From: CAWIUB01 sp963839995
GTDB taxonomy: Bacteria > Actinomycetota > Actinomycetes > Mycobacteriales > Jatrophihabitantaceae
NCBI GenBank assembly: GCA_963839995.1
Contig: CAWIXH010000013.1
Location: forward strand, 209,518-273,517
Direction of reading: 5' to 3'
Length of the DNA: 64,000 bases
A model generated the notes under the pieces. It was not told the DNA's origin, made no database searches, and was given only the letters and a program-made list of their open reading frames with translations. A program made the position numbers and the translations under genes. Shown one piece after another: positions 54,909-64,000 of this stretch; within the stretch, counting starts at the first letter, position 1, and each line of letters opens with the position of its first letter.

Positions 54909-55601
54909 TTACGGGTAGACGTTGCCGACCTCGAGGATGTGCCAGGTGTTTGCGCTGCGTGCGAGGCTGACGTTGACCGACCAGCCTGTCTGGGCGATGT
55001 TCGACGCGGCCTTGGGCACTGCGACCGGGCCGATGCCGCCCTCGAACCACAGCGCGCCGGGCTCGACCTTCTCGATCGCCAGGTAGTCCTCGATGTAGTC
55101 CTCATCTGCGATCTCGTCCACGTCGATGCTGGCGGCGTGGGCCTGCTCGAACAGCAACTGGGACAGCTTCTCCGCCCTGGGCAGGTCGCGGGCCGCGGCG
55201 CGGCCCCGTTCGGCGGCATCGCCGACCTCAGCGGGGTCGAGGTAGCCGCGCTCACCGAGCCAAGTGGCCAGCTTTGTGGTCACCGTCCCGGCGGCGCGCA
55301 GCAACTCCTGTCCGGCGGCGACCTTGCGGATCATGAAGTAGCCCAGGAACTCGCCGAAGTTCTCGGTGATCTTGTCCGGCCCGAACAGATGCACGAAGGC
55401 GTCCTCGTCGCTGTCGAAAGCGTGCTCCCACCGTCGCCTCTCGTCCGGGTCGAGGGACTGGTACCCGTAGCCGTTGAGACAATCCCGCAACAGCCCGACC
55501 ACATCGGTGTAAGTGCGCAACGTCCGCGCCGCCAAGCGGTGCTGCTGATTGATGAGGAACTCGCTGAGCGCACGATCGATGGTGACATCGTTCCCCACCA
55601 C
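54909..55601 (-). CDS. Conserved protein of unknown function with a recombinase-like N-terminus
   Basis: The protein has 230 residues. The N-terminal part RALSEFLINQQHRLAARTLR and TYTDVVGLLRDCLNGYGYQS resembles the SAM-like core-binding domain of tyrosine recombinases, but no catalytic domain follows. The middle GPDKITENFGEFLGYFMIRK and TKLATWLGERGYLD is helical; the end (GWSVNVSLARSANTWHILEV) is strand-rich. GTG 55601 with GAGGGGAG upstream is used. I have no function to propose. Confidence 0.72.
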   Translation of the reverse strand: MVGNDVTIDRALSEFLINQQHRLAARTLRTYTDVVGLLRDCLNGYGYQSLDPDERRRWEHAFDSDEDAFVHLFGPDKITENFGEFLGYFMIRKVAAGQELLRAAGTVTTKLATWLGERGYLDPAEVGDAAERGRAAARDLPRAEKLSQLLFEQAHAASIDVDEIADEDYIEDYLAIEKVEPGALWFEGGIGPVAVPKAASNIAQTGWSVNVSLARSANTWHILEVGNVYP

Positions 55602-55959
55602 TGCCTGCTCCCCTCGACTGCCGGCACGGCAAGACCAACCAGCACGCCGTCGCCGCGGACACTGCCGCCACGATCCTCGCGCACCAGCCGAAACGTCGAC
55701 CCCCGGGGCCGCCGAGCGCCGCGGGATCATTCCGTGTGCCGCACTCTGATGGCGGCGAACTCAGCGACACGACGCCATGACGCAACGGCCCTGGATTCAC
55801 ACCACACAGTCGCAGCCCGTCCGGTGCGGCTCCGCGAACGGTGCTGGGTCGTCCCGACTCGCGCAGATGGTTCGGGCGTAGCCGGTCGGCGGTTTCGTGC
55901 GTGCGCGGTTGAGCGCTGGCGAGGGGACCCTCGATGTCATGCGCTGAACAGCAGCGTGG
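55602..55959. other. Intergenic stretch
   Basis: No supported gene or repeat copy between the unknown conserved gene and the HepT gene. Confidence 0.4.
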
Positions 55960-56305
55960 TCAGCTCTCACCCGCCCCGCCGGCGATGGCCGCAAGCCGGT
56001 CCACGGCGGCTTCGAGCTGGGGCAGGGTCGTGCTGCACCGTGCCGGCGACGATGGCGTGCGAGGTGTCGAAGTAGCGATGCGCGAGCTGGTCACGCATTC
56101 CGGCGATCTGCCGCCACGGAATGTCGGGTTCGCCGGCGAGCAGCTCGGGGTCGAGGGCCTTGACCGCCTCGCCAATCTCGATCAGCCGGACCCGCACCGC
56201 ATCGAAGATCAGCCCTTGGCCGAGATCGCCGTGGGTGAGGTGCTCGCGGATGGCCGCGCACGCGGCGCGGATGTCCTCGATGCGTTGCGCGTCGCGGCGG
56301 CTCAC
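55960..56305 (-). pseudogene. HepT-like toxin/RNase (DUF86), one extra base near the end
   Basis: The family is recognised by DIRAACAAIREHLTHGDLG, VRLIEIGEAVKAL and the active RX4-HXY-type motif in MRDQLAHRYFDTSHAIV. Near 56025 the minus strand reads gaccctgcccc; removing one C gives a normal end, LPQLEAAVDRLAAI. Length 346 minus 1 is 345 nt (114 residues). All active-site residues lie before the break. It starts at GTG 56305, overlapping the MNT-HTH stop. HepT proteins are HEPN RNases paired with MNT antitoxins. Confidence 0.82.
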
Positions 56306-56829
56306 AACGGCACCATCTCGGCCAGCGCCGCCCGGCGCACCCCGGGCTTGAGGTCGGCGGCCGGGATCAACTCGACCGGGGCGTCGAGGATCTGCTCCAG
56401 CCGCTCGGCCACCCGGGCCACGCCGAAGATCCCGATGCCGCTGGGCAGGTCGACGAGCAGGTCCACGTCGCTGTCCGGGCGCTCCTCGCCGCGGGCCACG
56501 CTGCCGAACACGCCACGGATGGCGATCCCGGCGGCGTGGGCGACCCGCAGTACCTCGGCCCGGCGCGCACGCAACCGGGTTCCGATCGGGCCGGTCAGCC
56601 GGTCGAGCCGGCGCCGGCGCAGCCGCACGTCCAGGTCGAAGCCGGTGGCCTCGATCAGCGCGGCCAGCGTCGGCAACGCCGGCTGGCGGCCGCCGGACTC
56701 GTAGATGCTGATCACGCTTTGCGTCACCCCGGCCCGGGCCGCTAGCTCGGCTTGCGACAACCCGGCCCGGGTGCGCGCCTGTCGCAACAACGCACCTGGG
56801 CTGCTTCCCGTCGACGTCGTAGCAACCAC
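56302..56829 (-). CDS. HTH-MNT nucleotidyltransferase, antitoxin partner of HepT
   Basis: The protein has 175 residues. The N-terminal XRE HTH (about 12-65) reads LLRQARTRAGLSQAELAARA, then GVTQSVISIYESG. The C-terminal minimal nucleotidyltransferase (about 85-165) has GVFGSVARGEERPDSDVDLL, the GSx10DxD motif complete. MNT partners can AMPylate HepT and neutralise it (known for HepT/MntA systems). GTG 56829 follows TATTATTAGGAG. Here the HTH is fused to the MNT, whereas at 18239-19134 the same two parts are separate genes. Confidence 0.85.
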   Translation of the reverse strand: MVATTSTGSSPGALLRQARTRAGLSQAELAARAGVTQSVISIYESGGRQPALPTLAALIEATGFDLDVRLRRRRLDRLTGPIGTRLRARRAEVLRVAHAAGIAIRGVFGSVARGEERPDSDVDLLVDLPSGIGIFGVARVAERLEQILDAPVELIPAADLKPGVRRAALAEMVPL

Positions 56830-56899
56830 ACTCCTAATAATAGCGGATCGTATATGGCCGCTGCAATGTTGACTCGATCTCCCGCCGCCCACAGCGTCT

Positions 56900-57200
56900 T
56901 CAACCCGTCGGGTGCGCCGTCACACCCAGGATGTGCACCCGCCGAGTGCCTATCTCATCACGAAGGACACGTAGATCCGCCGAGCAGCACAGTGTCGACG
57001 TGGAAGACATCACGCGCCAAAGCCCCGACGCCCGGCTACGCAGGAACTCCCGCCAGATGCCGCTGGCCGGTCGTGGAGGCGGGCCGAACCCAGCCGTGCA
57101 TAGGATCCGCCGGATCGTGCCCTCCCCCAGCCGGTCTCCTAGACGCCCGCGTCGGTGGCCCGGGCAGGCAATCCACGGCAGGAAACGGCCCCGTCTCGGG
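56900..57200 (-). pseudogene. rve-type integrase/transposase remnant
   Basis: The minus strand gives LGEGTIRRILCTAGFGPPPR, then WREFLRSRASGLW and EIGTRRVHILGVTAHPTG in successive frames. These are blocks around the first catalytic Asp of IS3/IS481-like integrase-core transposases. The block that should contain the Asp is frameshifted. The N-terminal and C-terminal parts are missing. Confidence 0.65.
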
Positions 57201-57861
57201 GAGGGGTTCCGAAACGGGGCGTTCGCCGCCGCCGATCGGCGGGGCGTGCGGCACCCCCGTTGGACGCAAGACCCCGGCGGGTCGGCAGCGACAGGGCTGT
57301 AGCCTGCCACGTCAACCGACGCCGGCACCCGCGGGTGTCCGCTTCCTGCAACAGCATTTGCTGTCACTTGACGTGGCCGGCCGGGCGCGTAACGTTGCTG
57401 CCCGAGAGGTCCGCGTCGCTTCCCCCGTGGCGATGACGGGCCTCTCGCCACACTCCGTCGTCCCGGCGGAAGCCGGACGTCCTACCGCCGCCACCGCTGG
57501 TCGGGCGGGCTCAGGTAGAGGATGTTCCCCACATGTGGTTCTGCTCGGCGCTTGACTTGACCGGCGCTTGACTGATATGTAAGTGGGTCTTGTCAAGGGG
57601 CAGGGTGAGGCGCCCGCGCAGATTTCTTCTGGGCGGGCGCCTCCGTTTCGTCGCGTGGGGTCGTGGTGCTGAAGCGTGTCGTTGGCGACGCGCGGTCAGA
57701 CTGATATGCGCGGGTTGGTTACCGCAGGACGGTGTTCGGCACGGAGCTTCACCGCGGGTCTAAGGGCGAGCGTCGCCGGGGGATGGCTGCTCATAGTCGG
57801 GTCGCGGGTCGCTCCACGCGCTGCTCGGCACCGTGACGGGGCGACGAAGATCGGTGTTCGG
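57201..57861. other. Gene-free stretch
   Basis: No gene is supported. It contains a terminator-like hairpin at 57607-57643 and probably the downstream end of the IS110 copy. Confidence 0.45.
57607..57643. terminator. Hairpin terminator candidate
   Basis: The arms gaggcgcccgc (57607-57617) and gcgggcgcctc (57633-57643) are perfect complements around a 15-nt loop and are followed by cgtttcg. A short T-run makes it a weak intrinsic terminator on the plus strand. Confidence 0.6.
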
Positions 57862-58941
57862 TTATTCGAGGACGGCGAGGGACCAGCACCAGCCGGCCAG
57901 TTCGCGGGCGACGGCGACGTTGGCGATGGCGGGTCGCTTCTTGCGGAGGTTGAACGTGACCCAGCGTTCATGCAGGCGCCGGTTACCGGCATCGCCACGG
58001 GCTCGCGCCGCAGGGGTGGCCTGTTCCCACCGGTCGCGCAGGGGCTTGCTGGGCCGGTACGGGGGGCGGTGGTGCCAGGCGGCTTCGACGAGCAGTCGAC
58101 GGGCGTGGGTGTTGCCGGTCTTGGTGATCGAACCTTGCACGCGTGTGGTGCCGGAGGAGTGTTCGCTGGGGACGAGGCCGACGAAGGAGCCGATGCTGTT
58201 GCCGGTGAAGCGGTGCCAGTCCCCGATCTCCACCGCGAGGGCGAAGGCGGTCAGCGTGGAGATGCCGCGCAGGCAGGCCAGGCGGTGCACGAGCGGGGTG
58301 AACTCGCCGTCGGCGGCCATCGCGGCGATCGCCGCGTCCAGCCGGTCGCGGCGCGCTTTGACGCTCACGACGGTCTCGTAATCGGATTCGAAGGTCAGGG
58401 TGGTCGCGGTGCTGGCGAAGCGTTGCCGGCGCAGCCACGCGTCATGCGTGCCGGTCCACGCGTTCCCACCGCAGTACACGATCCCGTGCCGCAGCAGCAG
58501 TTTCGACAGCCGGTGCCGGGCCCGCATCAGATCGCCGCGGCAGTCCTCCCGCGCGCGGACCAGGTCGCGCGCCGCTTCCTGCTCCAGCGTCGGGATGGCG
58601 ACGGGCGTGATCTCGCCCAGGCGCAGCAGCCTGGCCAGGTGCAGCGCGTCTTTGGCGTCGGTTTTGACGCGATCACCCGACGGGCGCTGCAGCTTCGACG
58701 GCGCCGCCACCACGCAGCTCACCCCGGCGGCGGTCAGCGCGCGGTAGAGCCCGAACCCGGTCGGGCCTGCCTCGTAGGCCACCGCGACCGGACCCTCCAA
58801 CTGCCCGATCCACGACTTGATCTGATCGTGCGACGGCGTCAACCGCGCCCGCCGCAGCTCACCGGTCTGTCCGTCGATCGCCGCCGCCACGACCGACCGG
58901 GCGTGCACATCCAGACCCACACTCGTACGCTCACCTTGCAC
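57862..58941 (-). CDS. IS110-family transposase
   Basis: The protein has 359 residues. The DEDD domain starts SVGLDVHARSVVAAAIDG and includes VAYEAGPTGFGLYRAL and DRVKTDAKDALHLARLL. The C-terminal domain has LRGISTLTAFALAVEIGDW, FVGLVPSEHSSG and GSITKTGNTHARRLLVEAAW. GTG 58941 with GGGAGG upstream is used. It is complete. It belongs to a different IS110 subgroup from the copy at 14662. Confidence 0.88.
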   Translation of the reverse strand: MQGERTSVGLDVHARSVVAAAIDGQTGELRRARLTPSHDQIKSWIGQLEGPVAVAYEAGPTGFGLYRALTAAGVSCVVAAPSKLQRPSGDRVKTDAKDALHLARLLRLGEITPVAIPTLEQEAARDLVRAREDCRGDLMRARHRLSKLLLRHGIVYCGGNAWTGTHDAWLRRQRFASTATTLTFESDYETVVSVKARRDRLDAAIAAMAADGEFTPLVHRLACLRGISTLTAFALAVEIGDWHRFTGNSIGSFVGLVPSEHSSGTTRVQGSITKTGNTHARRLLVEAAWHHRPPYRPSKPLRDRWEQATPAARARGDAGNRRLHERWVTFNLRKKRPAIANVAVARELAGWCWSLAVLE

Positions 58942-59302
58942 CGGGGCCTCCCCACGCAGTGTCGGATAGGCCGAGCAGGCCATTCCTGCCCGGCAACCCA
59001 CGAATGTGCGCGCGAGAGGCCCCGGCCCGCCAATCACGATCCGAGCCGCCCACTGCGACGGCACTGCACCCTCACCCGTCCGCGCAGACCTGATCCTTCC
59101 TCGCAGCCGCCAATGGCCCGCCGCGTGGGAGGTGTCCAGATGGAGCCCCCCGCGCCCCGCGTCGTTTGCGGGGCGAGGAGGAACGACCTGGGCACCGACG
59201 AGCGGTGGGCCACCATCAACGGCGAGGAAGGATCAACCACACCACGGATGACGTAAGTGAATCCTTTCGACGCGACGCACCCAAAGGGTCACGTCATAGC
59301 GT

Positions 59303-60070
59303 CTAAGGCCTTGGGCCCCACAGGGGATGAGCTGCGCCCTCCGCTGGCGCTGTTGCGTGGATCGGAGGCGGACGTGGCGAACCCGTGACGCGCGGCATCC
59401 GCGGGCGATCAGAGGCAGGGCGCGAGTTCGGCGCAGGAGGCACGGACCCGATCATGCATCGGCAGGTGGGCGGTGAGGTCGTAATGGCCGCGGCGCAGGT
59501 TCTACACGAACGCCTGACCGGCGGCAACGGTGCGCGTGCACGCGAGGCGTGAGTCCGCGCATCGGCAGCAACCTGGCTATGGGGTCGGCGGGCATGATCA
59601 GCCTCGATGGGGTTGTTCGGGTATTGCTCGAGCACGTGCCGCGCACGGGGCGTCAACTCATCGAGCACACGCGGGTGGACCGGCGCCCGGTCGGTGGTGA
59701 CCTCGACCGGAGCCGGACCGAAGGTCAGCGCTCGGGTGAAGCAGGCCCGCGCTGCCGCGCCATCGCGGTGTTGCGACAGCAGCACGTCGATGAGCTGGCC
59801 GTGCTGGTCGATCGCCCGGTACGGGCAGCACCAGCGGCCGGCGACCTTGACGTAGATCTCGTCCACGAATCACCTAGCGCCGGTCGCGTGCCGGGTGGGC
59901 CGTGCCGCGTCGATGAACTCGGCCGTGAACATCGGCACCCACCGGTGGATCTGTGCCGTGGTCGACCTCGATACCGCGTGCGGCGAGCAGTTCCTCGACA
60001 TCGCGGCAGCCCGTAGCGCAGCTACCAGCGCACCGCGACCGCGATCACTTCCCGCGACGTCGGTAGCCAG
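59303..60070 (-). pseudogene. IS6-family transposase remnant
   Basis: The minus strand reads EFIDAARPTRHATGAR, a stop (TGA where TGG is expected), then VDEIYVKVAGRWCCPYRAID (first DDE Asp), LLSQHRDGAAARACFTRAL, VEVTTDRAPVHPRVLDELTP (second Asp) and VLEQYPNNPIEADH, with the Glu region in other frames. There are at least two frameshifts and one stop. Not functional. Confidence 0.8.
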
Positions 60071-60149
60071 CCGGCGGGGGACCACCGCACGGCCTCGACT
60101 TGATCATCCGTACCGCGTCCCCGACGTCAACAGGCCCAGGCCCCAACAA

Positions 60150-60882
60150 CGCACCAGCGCCCGACGGACGGCACCCTCGCCGGCGCCGAACTGCCCAACA
60201 CCCACGTGACCTGGCGTATGCGCCGCGACGCCGCGCTGTTCGAACCCGCCCCGCCGCGCACCGGCAAACGCGGCCGCCCACGCCTGAAAGGCCAGCAGCT
60301 GCCCACCCCACCCGAACCCGCCGCGCAAGCCCACGAACACGACTGGCGCGAGGTCGAGATCGACATGCGCGGGCACACCGTGACCCGGCTGGTCCACGCC
60401 CGGGATGTGCTCTGGTACCAGGTCAACAAGCGTGAACTGGTCCGCCTCGTCGTCGTGCGTGACCCCGCCGGCGTGCAGAACGACGACTACTTCTTCACCA
60501 CCGACCTGGCCGCCAGCGGCGCCGAGGTCGCGACCCGCTACGCCGGACGCTGGCCGATCGAGGTGTGCTTCCGCGACGTGAAGCAAGACCTTGGCGGCCA
60601 AGACCCCAGTCCTGGAAGCGACACGGCCCCGAACGCGCAGCCTGTCTGTCGCTATGGCTGCACGCACTCATCTGGTGCTGGTACCTCGACACCCGACCGG
60701 CCGGACACACCTGGATTCCCCGGCCCTGGTACCGGCACAAGAGCACACCGAGCTCCCTCGACGCCCTTGCAGCCCTACGCCGCACACTGTGGTCGCAACG
60801 AATTACCGCAATGTCATATCCCAAGCGCGACAACAGCAAAATCACCGAGGCACTACTGGACGCCCTCACCTACGCCGCATGA
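60150..60882 (+). pseudogene. DDE transposase (IS701/IS4-like), C-terminal half
   Basis: The frame gives FEPAPPRTGKRGRPRLKGQQ, VRLVVVRDPAGVQNDDYFFT and GRWPIEVCFRDVKQDLGGQD with the late Glu. A frame change near 60600 is followed by LWLHALIWCWYLDTRPAGHT and ITEALLDALTYAA to TGA. The 5' part with the first two Asp residues is missing. Confidence 0.7.
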
Positions 60883-60927
60883 CCCGAACCCGAGAGTGCG
60901 AAAGTCCACGCCACGGAAGTCGCCGGT

Positions 60928-61400
60928 TTGGGTGCGTGGTGTGACTTCGTCACCGAGGACGAGTACCGCCACCAACTGGAGGAACAGGCGTCACTACCGG
61001 ACGAAGTTCGCGAAGAGGCCGACCGGCGCCAGCTTGAGCCGCGGCCGGCGGTGTGGCGGCCGAATCCCGATGAAATTGAGGCAGAGATCCGCCACTTCCG
61101 GCGTGGGATCTCCTTCCGGGGGTGGAGTTCGCGACGCTGGCCGACGGGCGCCGTCTCACACTGGATGAAGACCGTGGGTTCGGCATGTCGGGTCCGCCTC
61201 TTGCCGATCTATGGGCCGACCTGACCTTGGAGCGGCTGGAGGCTGACGTGCGCAGCACGGTGCTCCCCGACAATGACGACACCCAAGACGAGCACGATTA
61301 GGAGTGGCTCGCCGAGTGCCTACGCAACAGCGGTGTGCAGGTATCGCCGCACGAGCTTCAGGGTTTGCCGTACGACGTCGCGTTCAGCGAGCGCTACGAG
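60928..61400 (+). pseudogene. Remnants of small hypothetical genes
   Basis: Successive frames read VTEDEYRHQLEEQASLPDEV, then EFATLADGRRLTLDEDRGFG, LWADLTLERLEADVRSTVLP and EWLAECLRNSGVQVSPHELQ. They look like pieces of one or two small acidic proteins broken by frame changes. The family is not recognised. Confidence 0.35.
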
Positions 61401-61819
61401 CGCGCATGGTGGGCTGATGGACAGGCGCGCTCCCAAGCGCGTCTCGCAAGGGAACCTTGGGGCGGCGCCGAGCGGCGTCACAACGGCTGACGGCCGCGCC
61501 GAGCCATGCGTCCCGTACGACGCGCGGCCACCGGACGGCTGCCCGCACGCGGAACCGGTTGCGGTGACGGACGCGCGCCCGCCGGCTCCGTGCTGCGATC
61601 CTCGCCGTCGCCGCAGCGGATCGTCTGCGGGCACCGTCCGCAAGGGTGCGTCAAACGAGACGATGAAGATCACCGGCGGCGTGCGGCTTGAGGTGCCGCC
61701 TGCGACGCGCGCCACGTTCGCCGAACGGCGACTGGTGGTAACAAATCTGGGCCGACAGCGTGGAGCGGCCCGCGGGGTGTACGGTCCGCCGGATACCGGT
61801 GCAACGAGAGCGGTGGGCG
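61401..61819. other. Intergenic stretch
   Basis: No supported gene upstream of the small monooxygenase gene. Confidence 0.4.
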
Positions 61820-62116
61820 ATGGCTGAGGCTCTGGTACTGATCAATGCGTTCGAGGTTCCCGTGGCCGAAGCCGAGCACTTCATCGCGGCTTGGGAGAAG
61901 ACCCGCGATTACCTGATGTCCCAGCCAGGCTATGTCGACACGGCACTGCATCAGGCCGTGACGCCGAATGCGGAATTCCAGTTTGTGAACATCGGCCGCT
62001 GGCAGACCGCGGAGGATTTTCTGGCGGCGACACAGAGCCCGGGTTTCCGCGAGGCGGCGATGGGTTTGACGGGCTTTCGGCCACATCCAGGTCTGTATCG
62101 GATCGTACGTACCTGA
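61820..62116 (+). CDS. Antibiotic-biosynthesis-monooxygenase (ABM) domain protein
   Basis: The protein has 98 residues. The ABM fold reads LVLINAFEVPVAEAEHFIAA, WEKTRDYLMSQPGYVDTALH, QFVNIGRWQTAEDFLAATQS and FREAAMGLTGFRPHPGLYRI. The full length of a single ABM domain is present. ATG 61820 has GAGAGCGGTGGG upstream. Such proteins are cofactor-free oxygenases or haem-degrading-like enzymes; the substrate is unknown. It is the only intact cellular gene in the last 5 kb. Confidence 0.82.
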   Translation: MAEALVLINAFEVPVAEAEHFIAAWEKTRDYLMSQPGYVDTALHQAVTPNAEFQFVNIGRWQTAEDFLAATQSPGFREAAMGLTGFRPHPGLYRIVRT

Positions 62117-62466
62117 CGAACGTGGGCCGTCACGCCGGGCTGTCGGCCGTTGGGACAGTCTGAAGCCCGGGCTCAATACCTCGTACCTGCCGCGGTTCGG
62201 CGAGGAGGCTAGCGGCGGGGAGTCGGGCAGGTTCCGGACCTGATTTCGGTGCCGACGCCGACGCCGATGCCGCGGACGGGGCGCTGCGCACGGTGGGTTT
62301 ACTGGACCGCGTGGGCCGGGCTTGCTTACGCGGCCAATCCGGCCAGCTCGGCGGCTGACGCGACGCAGCGAGGGCTCGGTTGAGGATCGGCTTGTGCCAC
62401 CGGCCCGGCTCGGACTACCAGGCCCGGATCGGTGGAGTTCGGTCGCCGCACGCGGTTCGTCTAACT
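62117..62466. other. Intergenic stretch
   Basis: No supported gene or repeat copy. Confidence 0.4.
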
Positions 62467-63785
62467 CTAGCCGCAATGCCGAGGAGTTAAGGGCTGGGCG
62501 CCTGTGTCAGGGATCGCCGACGGCGTTGTTGCCGGCGGCTGGTGATTTTGGCCGATCACGGTGGTGATCTTGGTGACTTGCAGGCTGGTGGTGGGTTTGC
62601 CGGGCGGGTGCTTGTTCCAGCGTGAGAGCGGGGATTTGACCCTGCGGGCGCAGACGCGGGGCCGGCGCGGCCGGTGCAGGTTGGCTAGCACGGCGCGGCC
62701 GATGTCGCCGGTCAGGTCGGTTGCGCCGGTGAGGATGTTGCGGGCGCCGGTGACCAGGTCCGCGGCGGTCTGCACGGCGATCTGGTAGCTGGCCCGGTCC
62801 GGGTCGATGCCGCCGATGGTGGCCACGGCGTCGGTGATGGCGATGCGCAGCGCCTGGTAGACGGTAAGCAGGGCCCACATCTCCTGCTGCAGGCCGGCCG
62901 GGTCGGCCGAACGCAGCACCCGACCGTGTAGCAGGGTGTGCCGCAGGGCGAGGTAGGTGATTTCGTGTTCCCACCGCTCGTGGTAAAGCCCGATCAGCGC
63001 CTCGGCGGGCCAGGCGCGGTGATCGAGCAGGGTGGTGGCGATCCGGTAGCTGTCGCCGTAGCGGGTGCCGTCGTGGCAGGTGAGGCTCACCTCGGCGGTG
63101 ATGACCCGCACCTGCACACCGCCGATCATCGACAGGTACGACCCGTCCGGGAAGCGCTTGAGAACCGGCGGGCAGCGGGTGGACCGCAGCCGGACCAGCA
63201 ACGCCGCCCCGGTGGCGTGCACCTCGCGCAGGAACTCGGCGGCGTCAAAGCCGCGGTCCATCAACACCAGCATCGTCTGGTCCAGGTGGTGCAGCAGCTG
63301 ACGGGCCCAGGCCAGTTCGCCCTCGCCCGGCGTGCCGAAGCTCGCGCCGAGTAGCGCGCGGGTGCCGGTCTCGCACAGGGTCATCAGCTGGATCATCGGG
63401 TAGCCGGTCTGCCCGAGGGCGGCGTTCAGCTTGCCCAGCCAGCCCCGGTTCCCGGCGGTGTCTGGAACCTTGATCGAGCGGCATCCATCGAAGGCCACCG
63501 TCCGGTACCGGCCGAACATCACCCCCGGCGTGGACGGGCGACCAGCGGGCCAGCCAGCACCTCGAACAACGCCCGGAACGGGCCCGGCCCCAGCCGGCGA
63601 CGCAGGTCCCGCAGCGCCCGCGACGAGGGCACCGCCAGACCCAGCCCGTCCAGGGCCGCGGTCAGCTTCGCCCACACCCCCAGGTACCCGGCGCCACACT
63701 TGACTCGATCATGACGGCCCCGCCGTCTAAGCCCTCTAACGCGGCCTTCCGCGCAGCACTTTCGGCCTTCGGTGTCTTGAGGCAT
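62467..63785 (-). pseudogene. IS4-family transposase, frameshifted and 5'-truncated
   Basis: The main part has VAFDGCRSIKVPDTAGN (first Asp), MLVLMDRGFDAAEFL (second Asp), YHERWEHEITYLALRHTL (YREK-like Glu motif) and an intact C-terminus. Upstream, VWAKLTAALDGLGLAVPSSR and LGPGPFRALFEVLAGPL lie in another frame; the change is near 63540. The normal first 50-60 residues are not seen. Confidence 0.78.
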
Positions 63786-64000
63786 CCGGTCTGGCTACGA
63801 GGTTTGGGGCTTTTACCATGGGCGATTGCCGCGTGCTTCTGTCCGCGGTGACCCATCAGATCAGGGTTGATTAAGCTGCTCATTTGACTTGGACCTGTGG
63901 CTGATAGGAGGGGCTGACTCTATTGCCGCCTCGGACCAAGTGGGCGTGCTAGGCCAGAATTCCCGTGGTAACAGGCCATCTCCAGGCATGGCCGGGCTGC
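63786..64000. other. Right edge
   Basis: No gene is seen before the window ends. Confidence 0.35.

Noticed and set aside
1..64000. CRISPR arrays, rRNA or tRNA genes, integron attC sites
   Set aside because: I saw no regularly spaced identical repeats, no rRNA-like stretch and no tRNA T-loop pattern. The two-block repeat does not fit the attC RYYYAAC/GTTRRRY core.

Overview
The window is high-GC DNA with the codon use, leaderless or GTG starts and gene families of an actinobacterium (SigE-type sigma factor, MmpL-like exporter, F420-type LLM oxidoreductase, Lsr2-type domain, BlaI/M56 pair). Order or genus cannot be fixed from the sequence. It is an accessory, decaying region: about 40 genes look intact, and almost as many loci are frameshifted, truncated or fragmentary. 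At least nine insertion-sequence transposases or remnants are spread through it (IS1634/IS4-like, IS110 twice, Tn3, IS630, IS30, ISL3, IS6, a DDE transposase piece and an IS4 copy).

Layout. 0.5-5.8 kb: a NarL-type response regulator and its sensor kinase (one base missing), a membrane protein, and a divergent three-gene membrane/secreted operon. 6.3-11.1 kb: HAD hydrolase, two damaged SDR genes, a SigE-family sigma factor with a membrane partner, and glyoxalase and GNAT remnants. 11.4-16.7 kb: a transposase, then an ABC-2 exporter whose permease and ATPase genes are separated by an IS110 element. 17.2-20.1 kb: an island-like run of tyrosine recombinase, HTH protein, nucleotidyltransferase-like protein and an ERCC4 nuclease with an Lsr2-like tail. 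20.4-24.7 kb: a rearranged flavoprotein gene, an LLM oxidoreductase/methyltransferase pair, a toxin-antitoxin-like pair and a Tn3 remnant. 24.9-28.1 kb: a 1,051-residue metallophosphoesterase ending in a PASTA domain. 28.1-31.4 kb: a mosaic of gene fragments around one intact DUF429 gene. 31.5-42.4 kb: an MmpL exporter with an internal deletion, a MacB-type ABC exporter, two lipoprotein solute-binding proteins, and an operon of a PAP2-kinase fusion, a lipoprotein and a PAP2 phosphatase. 43.3-44.6 kb: a complete ISL3 element with an 8-bp target duplication. 44.9-54.6 kb: PEBP protein, DedA-PAP2 fusion, PAP2 protein, BlaI regulator with paired operators and M56 peptidase, cupredoxin lipoprotein and a second ABC transporter. 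54.9-57.2 kb: an unknown conserved protein and an MNT-HTH/HepT toxin-antitoxin pair. 57.6-64 kb: mostly transposase debris plus one small monooxygenase.

The most unusual signal is not a gene. Eleven intergenic sites carry the same two-block motif: a left block like CGACCGCGCATAACG and a right block like GATTCGGCGCTCGCGG. They are 47-50 nt apart in ten copies and 38 nt apart in one. All eleven read on the + strand whatever the direction of the flanking genes. One copy is split by the ISL3 insertion, and removing the IS and one target duplication restores the normal spacing. I do not recognise this repeat. A second theme is the number of genes broken by single-base indels that would be full length with one or two bases changed; this is either recent pseudogenisation or consensus error in the assembly.
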